DNA of 64,000 nt from JBBROS01 sp965217935 (GCA_965217935.1 OZ244581.1:496001-560000); one strand, 5' to 3'; shown: positions 27,867-38,805, counted from the first letter of the stretch. Numbers and translations are program-made. Notes: a model not told the origin generated them from the letters alone.

Positions 27867-30536
27867 ATGGCAACGCTGACAGTCGGAGCAGGCAAGCAAT
27901 ACGGCACCATCGCCTCGGCGCTGCTCGCGGCGAAAGACGGCGACACCGTCGCGGTCTCGGCCGGCGTCTACGCCAATGATTTCGGAACCGTCAAATCGAA
28001 AATCAGCTTGGTCGCAGTCGGCGGCCAGGTCACGTTGCTGGCCACCCAGCCGCTCCCCTCCGGCAAAGGCCTGCTCACGGTCGGGGCGGACGCCACGATT
28101 GACGGCTTCGTCTTCGCCGGCGCCCAGGCAACGGATGGGACAGGCGCCGGCCTGCTCTACACCGGCGGCGCGCTCGTGGTCCGCAACAGCCTGTTCACCG
28201 GCAATCAGAACGGCCTGCTCGCCCTGGCGAACGCGGCCGGAAAGATCACGATTCAATCATCCGAATTTTCCCGCAACGGCAACGATGACGGCTTCTCGCA
28301 CAATGTCTCGGTCGGCGCGATCAAGTCGCTGACCATCCAGGACAGCTACATCCACGACGCGCTCGGAGGCAGCGAGGTCAGGAGCCGCGCGCAGGCCACC
28401 ACCGTGACCGGAAGCCGCATCGCCGACAACGCCTCGAACGCCGGCATCGGGCTTGACTTGCCGAACGCGGGCGCCGTGCTGATCCAGGATAGCGTGATCG
28501 AGAAAGGGGCGCAGTCGCGGAGCGCGTCGGTCATCCGGTTCGGCGGCGAGGCAGCCTATGCCGGATCATCGCTGAAGCTGAACGGCAGCACGGTCGTCAG
28601 CGACCTGGCCGGCGCCGTCCTGCTGCAGAACCAGACCTCCGTCATCGCTAGCGTTGCAGGGAACCAGCTCTACGGCTTCACGGGCGGCGGCAAGGTGGCG
28701 AACGGGCCTATCGCCGCGTCGGGCAACCTGATCCCGGCCAACCGGCCCGCCGTCTCCACCGCGCCGCTGATCGTGCCCGCCACCGCATTGCCGGTCGAGT
28801 ATGGCCGGGCCGGCGCCGTCATCGCCAACGGCGCCGTCCTCTCGGTCGGCGCGGGCGGCCAATACGCAAGCCTCGCCGCAGCGCTCGCCGTGGCGCAGGA
28901 CGGCGACACGATCCAGGTCGCCGCCGGGCGCTACGCCGGGGACGGCGTCACCATCAGCCGCAAGGTCATCATCGAGGGCGTGGGCGGGCCGGCCCAGTTC
29001 ATGCCCGGCGACGCGCCCTCCAACGGGCTGGCCCTCTTCGTGACCACCACCGACGTCACCTTCCGCAACATCGAGATCGCAGGCGTCGCCACGCCGGCAG
29101 GCGTTTCGGCCGCGATCCGCAGCCAGGCCGGCAACCTGACCCTGGTGAACAGCTTCATCCACGACAACCAGGCCGGCATCGTGGCCGGCAAGGACGTGAG
29201 CGGCAGCATCGGCATCTACGACAGCGAGATCGCCCGCAACGGAACGCCGGACGGGCGCGGCGCGAACATCGACGTGGGCGAAGTCGGGACGCTGACGTTG
29301 CGCAACGACTGGGTGCATGACGGATCGGTCGGGGCCGAAGTCATCAGCCGGGCGGACAACACCGTGATCGACGGGACACGGATCAGCCAGGCAGCCGGAA
29401 ACGGCGCCTCGGGGATCGAGCTGCCGAATGCCGGGCGGGTGACGATCACGGGCGGCGCGATCGAGAAAGGCGAATTCAGCCAGCAGGCCGCGCTGGTCCA
29501 TATCGGCGGCGAAAGCGTTTACGCCGGCAGCGCTGCGTCCATCTCCGGCACGGTGCTGATCAACGACCTCGCAAGCCCCAAGCAGTTCGTTGCGGCCGAG
29601 ACTGGCGCCGGCGCCGTGACCGTATCGGGCGCAACGTTCGTCGGCAGCGTCAAAGGCAGCACGCTGGTGCAGAATGGAACGAACACGGGCGCGATCAAGA
29701 AGGGCGGCATGTCGATCGGGGCGACCGCGCCGTGGGGAAGGTCCGGCGCCCCGGCGGCATCCGCAAGCACGGCGCCGACGCCGGCCGCGGCAGCGCCCGA
29801 CCACGGCGTTCTGGTGCTGCGCCTTTCCGGCAACGCATATCAAGGCAATGCCAAGTTCACCATCACGCTGGACGGAGCGCAGATCGGCGACACCCTTTCC
29901 GCCACGGCCGTCCATGCGGCGGGAGAGACGCAGACGTTCACCATGGCCGGCGCCTTTGTCGCCGGGCCGCATAGCATCACCGTGCAGTTCGTCAACGACC
30001 TGCAGGGCACGGCGCCAGGCGAGGACCGAAACCTCTATGTCGACGGGCTGTCATTCAATGGCGAGGAGATCGCGCAATCGGCGACGCTCACGGCGAACAG
30101 CACGGCGCTGCTCTCGACGGGCCCCGTCTCGCGGCTGACGCCCATCGCGGTCAACCTATCCGAGGATGCCTGGAAGGGCGATGCCCAGGCCTTCATCGCC
30201 ATCGACGGCAAGGTGACGGGCGGGGTGCTCGGAGTGACGGCGTCACATGCGGCCGGCAAGACGCAAGCGATGCAGTTCCTCCTAGACCTGTCGCCCGGTC
30301 CGCATACCGCGTCGGTGACGTTCCTGAACGCCGCCGGCGACTCCGATGCCGCCCGGCGTCTCTACATCGATTCCATCGACGTCGCCGGGCAGCACTACGC
30401 GCAAGCGGCGGCCCTGCTGCCGGAAAACGGGACCAGCACCTTCGCTTTCACGGTCGCGCCGCCGCAGGCCGCGAACGCCGTGTTCCTGACGGCCGGCCTG
30501 CCGCAACCCTTGCTTAATTTCCTGCCTTCCTATTGA
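27867..30536 (+). CDS. large double beta-helix protein with two C-terminal CBM60-like domains
   Basis: This 889-residue protein is built from duplications. Residues 1-305 and 322-610 are two homologous right-handed parallel beta-helix (pectin-lyase-like) domains, opening LTVGAGKQYGTIASAL and LSVGAGGQYASLAAAL and sharing IQDSYIHD/LVNSFIHD, LDLPNAGAV/IELPNAGRV and FGGEAAYAGS/IGGESVYAGS. After an Ala/Pro linker, two copies of a CBM60-like xylan-binding fold follow (LRLSGNAYQGNAKFTI near 650; VNLSEDAWKGDAQAFI near 759). No N-terminal signal peptide and no RTX repeats are visible, so its export route is unclear. Probably polysaccharide-binding or -degrading. Confidence 0.85.
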   Translation: MATLTVGAGKQYGTIASALLAAKDGDTVAVSAGVYANDFGTVKSKISLVAVGGQVTLLATQPLPSGKGLLTVGADATIDGFVFAGAQATDGTGAGLLYTGGALVVRNSLFTGNQNGLLALANAAGKITIQSSEFSRNGNDDGFSHNVSVGAIKSLTIQDSYIHDALGGSEVRSRAQATTVTGSRIADNASNAGIGLDLPNAGAVLIQDSVIEKGAQSRSASVIRFGGEAAYAGSSLKLNGSTVVSDLAGAVLLQNQTSVIASVAGNQLYGFTGGGKVANGPIAASGNLIPANRPAVSTAPLIVPATALPVEYGRAGAVIANGAVLSVGAGGQYASLAAALAVAQDGDTIQVAAGRYAGDGVTISRKVIIEGVGGPAQFMPGDAPSNGLALFVTTTDVTFRNIEIAGVATPAGVSAAIRSQAGNLTLVNSFIHDNQAGIVAGKDVSGSIGIYDSEIARNGTPDGRGANIDVGEVGTLTLRNDWVHDGSVGAEVISRADNTVIDGTRISQAAGNGASGIELPNAGRVTITGGAIEKGEFSQQAALVHIGGESVYAGSAASISGTVLINDLASPKQFVAAETGAGAVTVSGATFVGSVKGSTLVQNGTNTGAIKKGGMSIGATAPWGRSGAPAASASTAPTPAAAAPDHGVLVLRLSGNAYQGNAKFTITLDGAQIGDTLSATAVHAAGETQTFTMAGAFVAGPHSITVQFVNDLQGTAPGEDRNLYVDGLSFNGEEIAQSATLTANSTALLSTGPVSRLTPIAVNLSEDAWKGDAQAFIAIDGKVTGGVLGVTASHAAGKTQAMQFLLDLSPGPHTASVTFLNAAGDSDAARRLYIDSIDVAGQHYAQAAALLPENGTSTFAFTVAPPQAANAVFLTAGLPQPLLNFLPSY

Positions 30537-32377
30537 TGCCCCGGCCCGACCAGAGCCTCGGTCACGCGCCGGGCAAACGCGGCCGGATCGGCTGGCAGGT
30601 CGCCATCCTGGATGCGCGCGATGTCCAGCAGCAGTTGAGCAGGCCCGGCCAGATCCTCATCCGCATCGGCCCGCGCCGCCATCGAGCGGACGAGAGAATG
30701 GCGCGGGTTCAGCTCCAGCGCCGGCGGCATGGCGAAGCTCTGCCGGCCGTGGCGGCGCAGCACGCGCTGCATCTGCAAGTCAGGCCCGAACCCGGCGGCG
30801 GCCAGCACGACGGCGCTCTCCACCAGCCGGTCGGTGGCGCGGACCTCAGAGACCGCCTCGCCCAGCGCAGTCTTCAAGGCGGCGATCAGCTTCTCGACAT
30901 TCGCCAGCTCGCCCTCGGGCACATGCTCGGACGGCAGCTTTGACAGATCGGCAGCCCCTTGCGTCACGCTGCGGATCGGCTTGCCCTCAAACGTGCCGAG
31001 GCGCTCCGGCCAGAAGGCGTCAACCTGGTCAGTCAGCAGCAGCACCTCGACCCCGCGGGCCCGGAAGCCTTCGAGTTGCGGCGAGTGGGCCAACGCCTCT
31101 GCATCGTCGCCGGCAAGCACGTAGATCGCCTCCTGCTCCGGCTTCATCCGGCCCACGTAGTCGGCGAGCCCGGTCCATCCCTCGGCCCCGGAACTCTTGA
31201 AGCGCACGAGATGGGAGAGTTCCTGCCGGTAGTCGGCATCGTCCCAAACGCCCTCTTTCAGCACCGCGCCGAACGCCTCCCAGAACTTGGCGTAATCCTC
31301 GGCGTCCTTGGCCCGCGATTTCAGCTCGGACAGCACGCGGCTGGTCACGGCCTTGCGGATACGGGCCAGCACCGGCGTCGCCTGCAGCATCTCCCGGCTG
31401 ACGTTCAGCGGCAGGTCCTCGGTGTCGACCACGCCTTGCACGAAGCGTGCCCATGAGGGCAGCAAGGCCGCCTCGTCGGTGATGAACATCCGGCGCACAT
31501 GCAGGCGTACCCGGCTCTCGCGCGGGCCTTCCACCGGCTCGAACGGGCGCATCCCGGGGATGAAGAGGAGGGCGGTGAACTCCATCGCCCCCTCGGCCCG
31601 CCAATGCAAAGTCGCCCAGGGCTCGTCGAACGCATGGGCGACATGGCGGTAGAACTCGGTGTATTGCTCGGCGCTGACGTCGGCCTTCGGCTTGCGCCAC
31701 AGCGCGGTGCCCTCGTTGGCCGGCTTGTCCTCGCCCTCCTGGGCCACCAGGATCGGAATGGTGATGTGGTCGGCCCACTTGCGGATGATGGTCTCGAGCC
31801 GGATCGGCTCCAAGAACTCGGCGGCGTCCTCCTTGACATGCAGGACGATGGTGGCGCCCGGCTCGGCGCGCTCGGCCGGGGTCAGGGTGAATGCGCCGCC
31901 GCCGTCCGACGCCCAGGTCCAGGCTTCCTCCGATCCGGCCCGGCGGCTCGTCACCTCCACGCGGTCGGCGACCATGAACGCGGAGTAGAAGCCCACGCCG
32001 AACTGGCCGATTAGGCTGACCCTGTCCTCCGGCTTGGCCTTCGCCACCTCGGCGCCGAACGCGCGCGTGCCGGAGCGGGCGATGGTGCCGAGGTTGGACG
32101 ACAGCTCCTCCTTGCTCATGCCGACGCCGCTGTCGGCAATGGTGATCGTGCGCGCCTCCTTGTCGGGCGCGACGCGGATGGCCGCATCCGCCGGCGGCGT
32201 CAGCGCCGGATCGGTCAGCGCCTCGAAGCGCCTGCGGTCGGTGGCGTCGGCGGCATTGGCGACCAGCTCGCGCAGGAAGATCTCGCGGTCGGAGTAGAGC
32301 GCGTGGACCACCAGGTCGAGCAGACGGCCGACCTCGGCGCTGAACTCATGGCGTTCGGTGGTCATCGTCTCGCTCAT
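30530..32377 (-). CDS. htpG: molecular chaperone HtpG (Hsp90)
   Basis: This 615-residue Hsp90 homologue has the N-terminal ATP-binding GHKL domain (REIFLRELVANAADATD, then IADSGVGMSKEEL and GQFGVGFYSAFMVAD), the middle domain (PLNVSREMLQATPVL) and the C-terminal dimerisation domain. Length is close to the family norm. ATG at 32377 (MSETMTTERHEF) is preceded by GGGAG at suitable spacing. Its last 7 bp overlap the convergent beta-helix gene. Confidence 0.95.
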   Translation of the reverse strand: MSETMTTERHEFSAEVGRLLDLVVHALYSDREIFLRELVANAADATDRRRFEALTDPALTPPADAAIRVAPDKEARTITIADSGVGMSKEELSSNLGTIARSGTRAFGAEVAKAKPEDRVSLIGQFGVGFYSAFMVADRVEVTSRRAGSEEAWTWASDGGGAFTLTPAERAEPGATIVLHVKEDAAEFLEPIRLETIIRKWADHITIPILVAQEGEDKPANEGTALWRKPKADVSAEQYTEFYRHVAHAFDEPWATLHWRAEGAMEFTALLFIPGMRPFEPVEGPRESRVRLHVRRMFITDEAALLPSWARFVQGVVDTEDLPLNVSREMLQATPVLARIRKAVTSRVLSELKSRAKDAEDYAKFWEAFGAVLKEGVWDDADYRQELSHLVRFKSSGAEGWTGLADYVGRMKPEQEAIYVLAGDDAEALAHSPQLEGFRARGVEVLLLTDQVDAFWPERLGTFEGKPIRSVTQGAADLSKLPSEHVPEGELANVEKLIAALKTALGEAVSEVRATDRLVESAVVLAAAGFGPDLQMQRVLRRHGRQSFAMPPALELNPRHSLVRSMAARADADEDLAGPAQLLLDIARIQDGDLPADPAAFARRVTEALVGPGHQ

Positions 32378-32447
32378 AGGAACTCCCGGTTGTGGATCGC
32401 CCGCGATATGCTCAACAACGCCGGCGTTTTCAACCTGGCGCGCGAGG

Positions 32448-33326
32448 TCAGCTTCCGCGGTATGTCGAGTAGGCGTAGGGACTGAGCAGCAGCGGCACAT
32501 GGTAATGCGCCTCCGGCTCGGCGATGGCGATGCGGATCGGGATTAGGTCAAGGTACGGCGGGTCCGCAAGCGGCAGGCCGGAGGCGGCAAGGTAGGCGCC
32601 GGCATGGAAATGCAGCTCGTAGGCGCCGATGCGCAGCGGCCCGCCGTCGGCCAGCAAAGCGGGCTGGACACGCCCGTCGCCGTCCGTCTCGGCGGTCAGC
32701 AGCAGGTTGCGGCCGGTCTCGCCGACCTCGAACAACTCGACCATGATGCCGGTGCCCGGGCGCCCGGCGGCGGTGTCGAGCACGTGCGTGGTCAGCGAGC
32801 CGGCAACCTGCGGCATACCGGGGCCGGTCACGCGGCCGGCCACGCGCAGCCTGGTGATCAGGAAAATCTCGTGCAGCGCAGCCGCGCGCTCGGCAAGCGG
32901 GTCGGCCTCCACACGGCGGGCAAACTGGCGCAGGATCGAGCCGCGCGTATGCCGGCGGACGCAGATCAGGAACGGAAAGCCGAACCGGTCGCGGTAAGCC
33001 TGGTTCATGGCCTGGAACCGGGCGAACCCGGCGTCATCCAGCCGGTCGAGCCCGAGTGCGGCTTGCTCGGCAGTCGAATGGCTGCCCATCGAACGCTGCT
33101 GCGCGGCGGCGCCGGCGAGGTCCGGGTGGTTGTTGAGGAAGGCAAGCTGCCGCTCCTCGCCGGCCGTCCGCACCTCCTCGAACAAGGCCTGGTGCAAGGC
33201 CGTGACGGTCGCGAACGGGCGGCGGGCGGCGGCCCGCTCGGTCACCCAGGGCGCGTCCTCGAACACGTCGCCGAGCGCGCCGGTGAAATCGCCGGGGCTT
33301 GCAGCGTTCAGCTCGTCCAAGGTCAT
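32448..33326 (-). CDS. fused OHCU decarboxylase / 5-hydroxyisourate hydrolase
   Basis: This 292-residue bifunctional enzyme of urate breakdown has residues 1-165 as OHCU decarboxylase (AFLNNHPDLAG with the active-site His, then FPFLICVRRHTRGSIL) and residues 172-292 as the transthyretin-like 5-hydroxyisourate hydrolase (LTTHVLDTAAGRPG, then YHVPLLLSPYAYSTYRGS with the diagnostic YRGS end). Together they convert the urate-oxidase product to S-allantoin, in the order opposite to the pathway. The start overlaps the stop of the ABC chimera (ATGA), suggesting the gene once belonged to a transport operon. Confidence 0.92.
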   Translation of the reverse strand: MTLDELNAASPGDFTGALGDVFEDAPWVTERAAARRPFATVTALHQALFEEVRTAGEERQLAFLNNHPDLAGAAAQQRSMGSHSTAEQAALGLDRLDDAGFARFQAMNQAYRDRFGFPFLICVRRHTRGSILRQFARRVEADPLAERAAALHEIFLITRLRVAGRVTGPGMPQVAGSLTTHVLDTAAGRPGTGIMVELFEVGETGRNLLLTAETDGDGRVQPALLADGGPLRIGAYELHFHAGAYLAASGLPLADPPYLDLIPIRIAIAEPEAHYHVPLLLSPYAYSTYRGS

Positions 33327-33982
33327 GTCAGGCGCCTCGATAAGCCCGTCAGCCGTTCCATCAGCAGCATGACGGCGATGGTCAGCACGATCAGCACCCC
33401 GGACAGCGCGGCGATGGTGACATCGAGCTTGCCCTCCAGGTCCTGCCACATGCGAATCGGCAGCATGTCGGTCGCGGCATCGCGCAGGAACAAGGAGACG
33501 GGGATGTTGTCGAAGCTCGCCATGAAGCAGATGAAGCCGCCGGCCAGGATGCCCGGACGCACCAGCGGCAGCACCACCCGGCGCAAGGTATAGAGCCGCG
33601 ACGCGCCGAGCGAGGCCAACGTATTGCGCACCACGAACTGCACGCAGACGACGGTGTGCCCCAGCGTCGACATCAGCAGCGACACCCCGACGCCAATGCT
33701 GCTGAACAGCATCAGCGCCGCATGCCAGCGAACCGGGCAGCGCGGCGGGAGGGCGTCGATCGATTCGCCTCCGACCACGATCCGCCCCTCTGTTTGCCGG
33801 ATCAATCCGGCCACGATCCGAAGCAGCGTCGTCTTGCCGCAGCCGGAAGGGCCAAGCAGGGCGACCAGTTCGCCGCCCTCGATATCAAGCGTTACGTCGT
33901 CGACCGCGACGCTGCCAGCATAACGATGGGTGATGTGATCAAGATGAAGGCCGCGTTCGGCGGGGGCCGACTGTTTGCGCAT
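33323..33982 (-). pseudogene. deletion chimera of an ABC ATPase and an ABC permease
   Basis: The 219-residue ORF starts as a PotA-type ATPase (VALLGPSGCGKTTLLRIVAG, then GGESIDALPP, to about residue 80) and switches at about 33740 to the C-terminal part of a PotC-type permease (FSSIGVGVSLLMSTLGH, ASRLYTLRRVVLPLVRPGI, ASFDNIPVSLFL). The ATPase lacks its Q-loop, signature and Walker B; the permease lacks its N-terminal helices and much of the EAA loop. One large in-frame deletion, with a small one inside the permease, explains this. It is non-functional for transport but still translatable into the downstream urate gene. Confidence 0.85.
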
Positions 33983-34030
33983 GACGCGATCATAGGCAAG
34001 CCGCGTGCCAGCGGGCCTCCGTGTCCGGCG

Positions 34031-34249
34031 TTAATGCTTTGGCGGCACCGTCTGGCCGGCGGCTGGCGCCGCCTTCTGGTTCGCGTCCAACTGGCTCCGG
34101 TTCAACTCGTCCACCTTGCTGTTCCCAGTCGGCCCGCCTTTGTCGTTGCTTTTATCGACGTTCTGCTGCGGGTGCTCCGCATTGGCCGCCATCGACGGCA
34201 GCGCGGGCAGCACCAACGCCGCGGCGACCAGCCACGCGCGGCCGGTCAT
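34031..34249 (-). CDS. small exported protein, paralogue of its neighbour
   Basis: This 72-residue protein has a clear signal peptide (AWLVAAALVLPALPSMAANA) and a mature part HPQQNVDKSNDKGGPTGNSK that is hydrophilic and probably disordered. It shares the pattern AxHPxxNVDxSxDxGxxTG and LNxxQLD with the gene directly upstream, which it overlaps by 4 bp. Function unknown; the two probably arose by tandem duplication. Confidence 0.7.
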   Translation of the reverse strand: MTGRAWLVAAALVLPALPSMAANAEHPQQNVDKSNDKGGPTGNSKVDELNRSQLDANQKAAPAAGQTVPPKH

Positions 34250-34509
34250 TGCGGCAGGCCCTTCGATGCCGGAACAACCGGCGTGTAGAGGGGCGCGCCT
34301 TGAAACGGCGCCGTCATCGACGTTGGCGTTTGCCCTCGAAGCATGTCGAGTTGCTGCTGATTAAGGCGCTCGACCTCGCGATCCCCGGTCGCATTGCCTC
34401 GATCAACGCTGTGATCGACGTTCCGATAGGGATGCTTCGCGTTCGCGGCCAGCGCCGGACCCGCGCTGACGGTTGCAGCCATGACCAGTGCGGCGATAAA
34501 ACCTCTCAT
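34246..34509 (-). CDS. small exported protein, paralogue of its neighbour
   Basis: This 87-residue protein has signal peptide MRGFIAALVMAATVSAGPALA followed by NAKHPYRNVDHSVDRGN and VERLNQQQLDMLRG, matching its downstream neighbour. It has a longer C-terminal tail. ATG at 34509 has TTGGAGG at ideal spacing. The pair lies between trpF and the ABC chimera, where trpB and trpA might be expected. Confidence 0.72.
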   Translation of the reverse strand: MRGFIAALVMAATVSAGPALAANAKHPYRNVDHSVDRGNATGDREVERLNQQQLDMLRGQTPTSMTAPFQGAPLYTPVVPASKGLPQ

Positions 34510-34579
34510 CCAAGCCTCCAAGTGCGTGACAAGGCGATAAACGTATGAGAGCATGGTTCGTTGCGCAACCGCAAAAAAT

Positions 34580-35203
34580 CTAGGCGCCCCGGGCAGCCTC
34601 GACGAAGGCCTGAATCAGGCCGGCATCCTTCACGCCCCGGGTCCGCTCCACGCCGGACGAGACGTCGACAGCCGCAGCCCCGGTCTCCCGGATCGCGTCC
34701 GCGACGGTCGTCGGCGTCAGGCCCCCGGCCAGCACCCACGGCACCGGCGGCTGCCATTCGCGCAGGATCGACCAGTCGAACGACTGCGCGTTGCCGCCGG
34801 GGACAGGTGCGCCAGCGGGGGCCTTGTAGTCGAGCAGCAGGCGGTCGATCCCCACCGCCGCTCGCGGCAGATCGGAGCGCGCTGCCACGCCGACCGAGCG
34901 CCACACCGGCACCCTGAACCGGGCCTGCAGGGCGGCGGCGCGATCAGGTCCGGCATAAACCTGCAGCGCGGCCAGTTCAACCGATTGCAAGGCGTCGTCA
35001 ACATCGTCGTCGGAAGGGTCAACGAACAAACCGACCGGACGAGGGTAGGCAGGATGCCGCCGGGTCAGCATGGACGCTTGTTTCGGGGTTACGGCCCGTG
35101 GCGACGGGGGGAAGAACACGAAGCCAACCCATTCCGCCCCGGCCTCGGCCACGGCATCGAACGTCGCTGGCTCGCTCAGGCCGCAGATCTTGACCTCGGC
35201 CAT
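34580..35203 (-). CDS. trpF: phosphoribosylanthranilate isomerase
   Basis: This 207-residue TIM-barrel enzyme of tryptophan synthesis has the N-terminal VKICGLSEP (catalytic Cys), then GFVFFPPSPRAV, LLLDYKA with the catalytic Asp, and a C-terminal PWVLAGGLTPTTV and DVSSGVERTRGVKD. Length is normal. It is downstream of lapA and ihfB; trpB and trpA, often next to trpF in related bacteria, are not found downstream. Confidence 0.95.
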   Translation of the reverse strand: MAEVKICGLSEPATFDAVAEAGAEWVGFVFFPPSPRAVTPKQASMLTRRHPAYPRPVGLFVDPSDDDVDDALQSVELAALQVYAGPDRAAALQARFRVPVWRSVGVAARSDLPRAAVGIDRLLLDYKAPAGAPVPGGNAQSFDWSILREWQPPVPWVLAGGLTPTTVADAIRETGAAAVDVSSGVERTRGVKDAGLIQAFVEAARGA

Positions 35204-35215
35204 CGCCCCGGCCGT

Positions 35216-35539
35216 TCAGCCCGGCGGCAACAAGGCGACGTCCGAACGCGGCGTGCGAACGACCTCGGGAGGACGCGACCGCAATTCCTTCAACTGCGCC
35301 TCAAGCTGCCGCGCCTGCCGCTCCGCCCGCCGGGCGCGCGAGCGTGCCGAGACCGTGCCGCCCCAAGCGATGAAGGCGCCGACGACGAAGAAGATGAACG
35401 CCGCGACGAGGATGGCGATCGAGAGCGGCGTCTCGATGCGGATATCGGTCGGCCACAGGCCGACGTTGACCGGCTGCTGGTTCGACAGCGCGAAGGCGAC
35501 CAGGATGATGAGCAGGGGAACGGCGATCAGGACGCGCAA
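35216..35539 (-). CDS. LapA domain-containing membrane protein
   Basis: This 107-residue protein has two membrane helices (residues 3-20 and 40-62) separated by the LapA-type segment SNQQPVNVGLWPTDIRIETPL, then a cytoplasmic basic coiled coil. LapA/LapB homologues are linked to control of lipopolysaccharide synthesis. It follows ihfB by 13 bp and precedes trpF by 12 bp on the same strand, consistent with an operon. Confidence 0.88.
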   Translation of the reverse strand: MRVLIAVPLLIILVAFALSNQQPVNVGLWPTDIRIETPLSIAILVAAFIFFVVGAFIAWGGTVSARSRARRAERQARQLEAQLKELRSRPPEVVRTPRSDVALLPPG

Positions 35540-35552
35540 AATGGACTGCCTT

Positions 35553-35879
35553 TCAGGCGCTGGCCCGCTCGGCGCGAGCCGAGGCCCGGGCAGGTTTAAC
35601 CCCTCGGTTTACGCGCTCGCGCAATTCCTTGCCAGCTTTGAAAAACGGCACGATCTTCTCATCCACCGAGACCGCCTCCCCCGTCCGCGGATTGCGCCCG
35701 GTCCTGGCTTCGCGTTTCTTAACGGTGAATGCGCCGAATCCGCGCAACTCGACGCGCGCGCCGCGGGCCAAAGCGGACGTGATCTCGTCGAAGATGGTGC
35801 CGACGATCGTCTCCACGTCCTCGCTCGTCAGATGCGGGTTGGCGTTGGCGAGTTCGGCGATCAACTCGGATTTCGTCAT
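35553..35879 (-). CDS. ihfB: integration host factor subunit beta
   Basis: This 108-residue HU/IHF family protein contains the signature FGAFTVKKREARTGRNPRTGE with the DNA-intercalating NP on the beta-arm tip. The N-terminus (TKSELIAELANANPHLT) matches the beta rather than the alpha subunit. It bends DNA as a heterodimer with IhfA, which is not here. Residues 95-108 form an Ala/Arg tail. It belongs to the conserved cmk-rpsA-ihfB neighbourhood. Confidence 0.94.
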   Translation of the reverse strand: MTKSELIAELANANPHLTSEDVETIVGTIFDEITSALARGARVELRGFGAFTVKKREARTGRNPRTGEAVSVDEKIVPFFKAGKELRERVNRGVKPARASARAERASA

Positions 35880-35964
35880 GTCCTACCTATCGCCGACCTG
35901 TTCTGGGTGTCCGAACAATGCCTTAGGAGCCGGGCGGCGTCAAGGAACCGGCAGACCCGCACCG

Positions 35965-36894
35965 CTACTCCGCGGCCCCGCCCTGCCAGATTGCCCATGC
36001 GCCGACAGAGGGCTGACGCAGGCCCGTCAACGCCGTGACCGTTTCCCGAGCCAATCCGCCCAGCGTGGCGCCGATGAACCGTTCATATAAAGTGCCTTGC
36101 TTCAGGTCCCGCACAGGCAGGTCTTCCGAGATATTGTGCGTCCGCTGCAGCCAGGAGCGTGCGGCGATCTCGTCGCCGATCTCGTCCACCAGGCCAAGCT
36201 CCTTGGCTTGCTGCCCAGTGTAGGCACGCCCGTCCGCCAACTCGCGGACACGAGCCGGGTCCATGCGCCGCCCCTTGGCGACGATGGCGACGAACTGGCC
36301 GAACAGGTTCTCGACCAAGCCATTCAGGTACGCCCGGCCTTGCGGCGTCAGCGGACGGGTGAAGCTCGGCTGGTCCTTGAGCGGGCCGGAGGTAATGGCG
36401 TCGGCAGTGACGCCGAGCGTATCGAGCAGCCCGGACACCTGTGCCGTCTGCAGGATCACGCCGATCGAGCCGGTGAGCGTGGCATTGCTGGCGAAAACCC
36501 TCTCGGCCGGCATGGCGATCATGTAGCCGGCCGAGGCCGCCGTGCCGCCCATGACCGCCACCACCGGCTTTGCCGCGGCAACGCGGAGCAGTGCGTTATA
36601 GATGCTCTCGCCCCCGGAAACGGAGCCGCCAGGGCTATCGATGCTGACGATCACGGCCGGGACGCTGCTGTCTTTGGCCAGCGCCTGGACCGCGTCGAGC
36701 AGTTTGCGGTCCTCGGTGATGACGCCGCGCACGTTGACCCGCGCGATATGGCTGTTGCTGACCACGCCGCCCGTCCTGGGCAGCAACGCCACCAGCGCCA
36801 CGGCCACGAACGCAACGACAGCCAGCACCCGCCAAAAGTTCAGGCGGCGCTTGAGGCGCCGCCTGTCGAGGATGAAGTCGGTGTCCAGCGACAT
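35965..36894 (-). CDS. sppA: signal peptide peptidase SppA (single-domain form)
   Basis: This 309-residue family S49 protease has one N-terminal membrane helix (residues 21-38), the SIDSPGGSVSGGE segment, nucleophile Ser121 in AASAGYMIA and Lys173 in GPLKDQPSF for the Ser-Lys dyad. It degrades cleaved signal peptides in the membrane. It sits 3 bp downstream of rpsA and upstream of ihfB on the same strand. Confidence 0.93.
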   Translation of the reverse strand: MSLDTDFILDRRRLKRRLNFWRVLAVVAFVAVALVALLPRTGGVVSNSHIARVNVRGVITEDRKLLDAVQALAKDSSVPAVIVSIDSPGGSVSGGESIYNALLRVAAAKPVVAVMGGTAASAGYMIAMPAERVFASNATLTGSIGVILQTAQVSGLLDTLGVTADAITSGPLKDQPSFTRPLTPQGRAYLNGLVENLFGQFVAIVAKGRRMDPARVRELADGRAYTGQQAKELGLVDEIGDEIAARSWLQRTHNISEDLPVRDLKQGTLYERFIGATLGGLARETVTALTGLRQPSVGAWAIWQGGAAE

Positions 36895-36897
36895 CGA

Positions 36898-38622
<1,725 letters not shown>

Positions 38623-38805
38623 GTGTAAGGTTGGTTCCTGTGAATGCAGCCGGACGGGCCGGCAAATTCGGTATGCGCGCCCGCTGATCGAGAGCGTCTG
38701 GCCAGCGCGCCTGAGATGGAGGTCGTGGCCTGGTTCAAACAAATAGAAGCCCCGGCTTAACCAAGCCGGAGCTTGGTTTCAGAGATACTAAAACACCGCC
38801 GAGAG

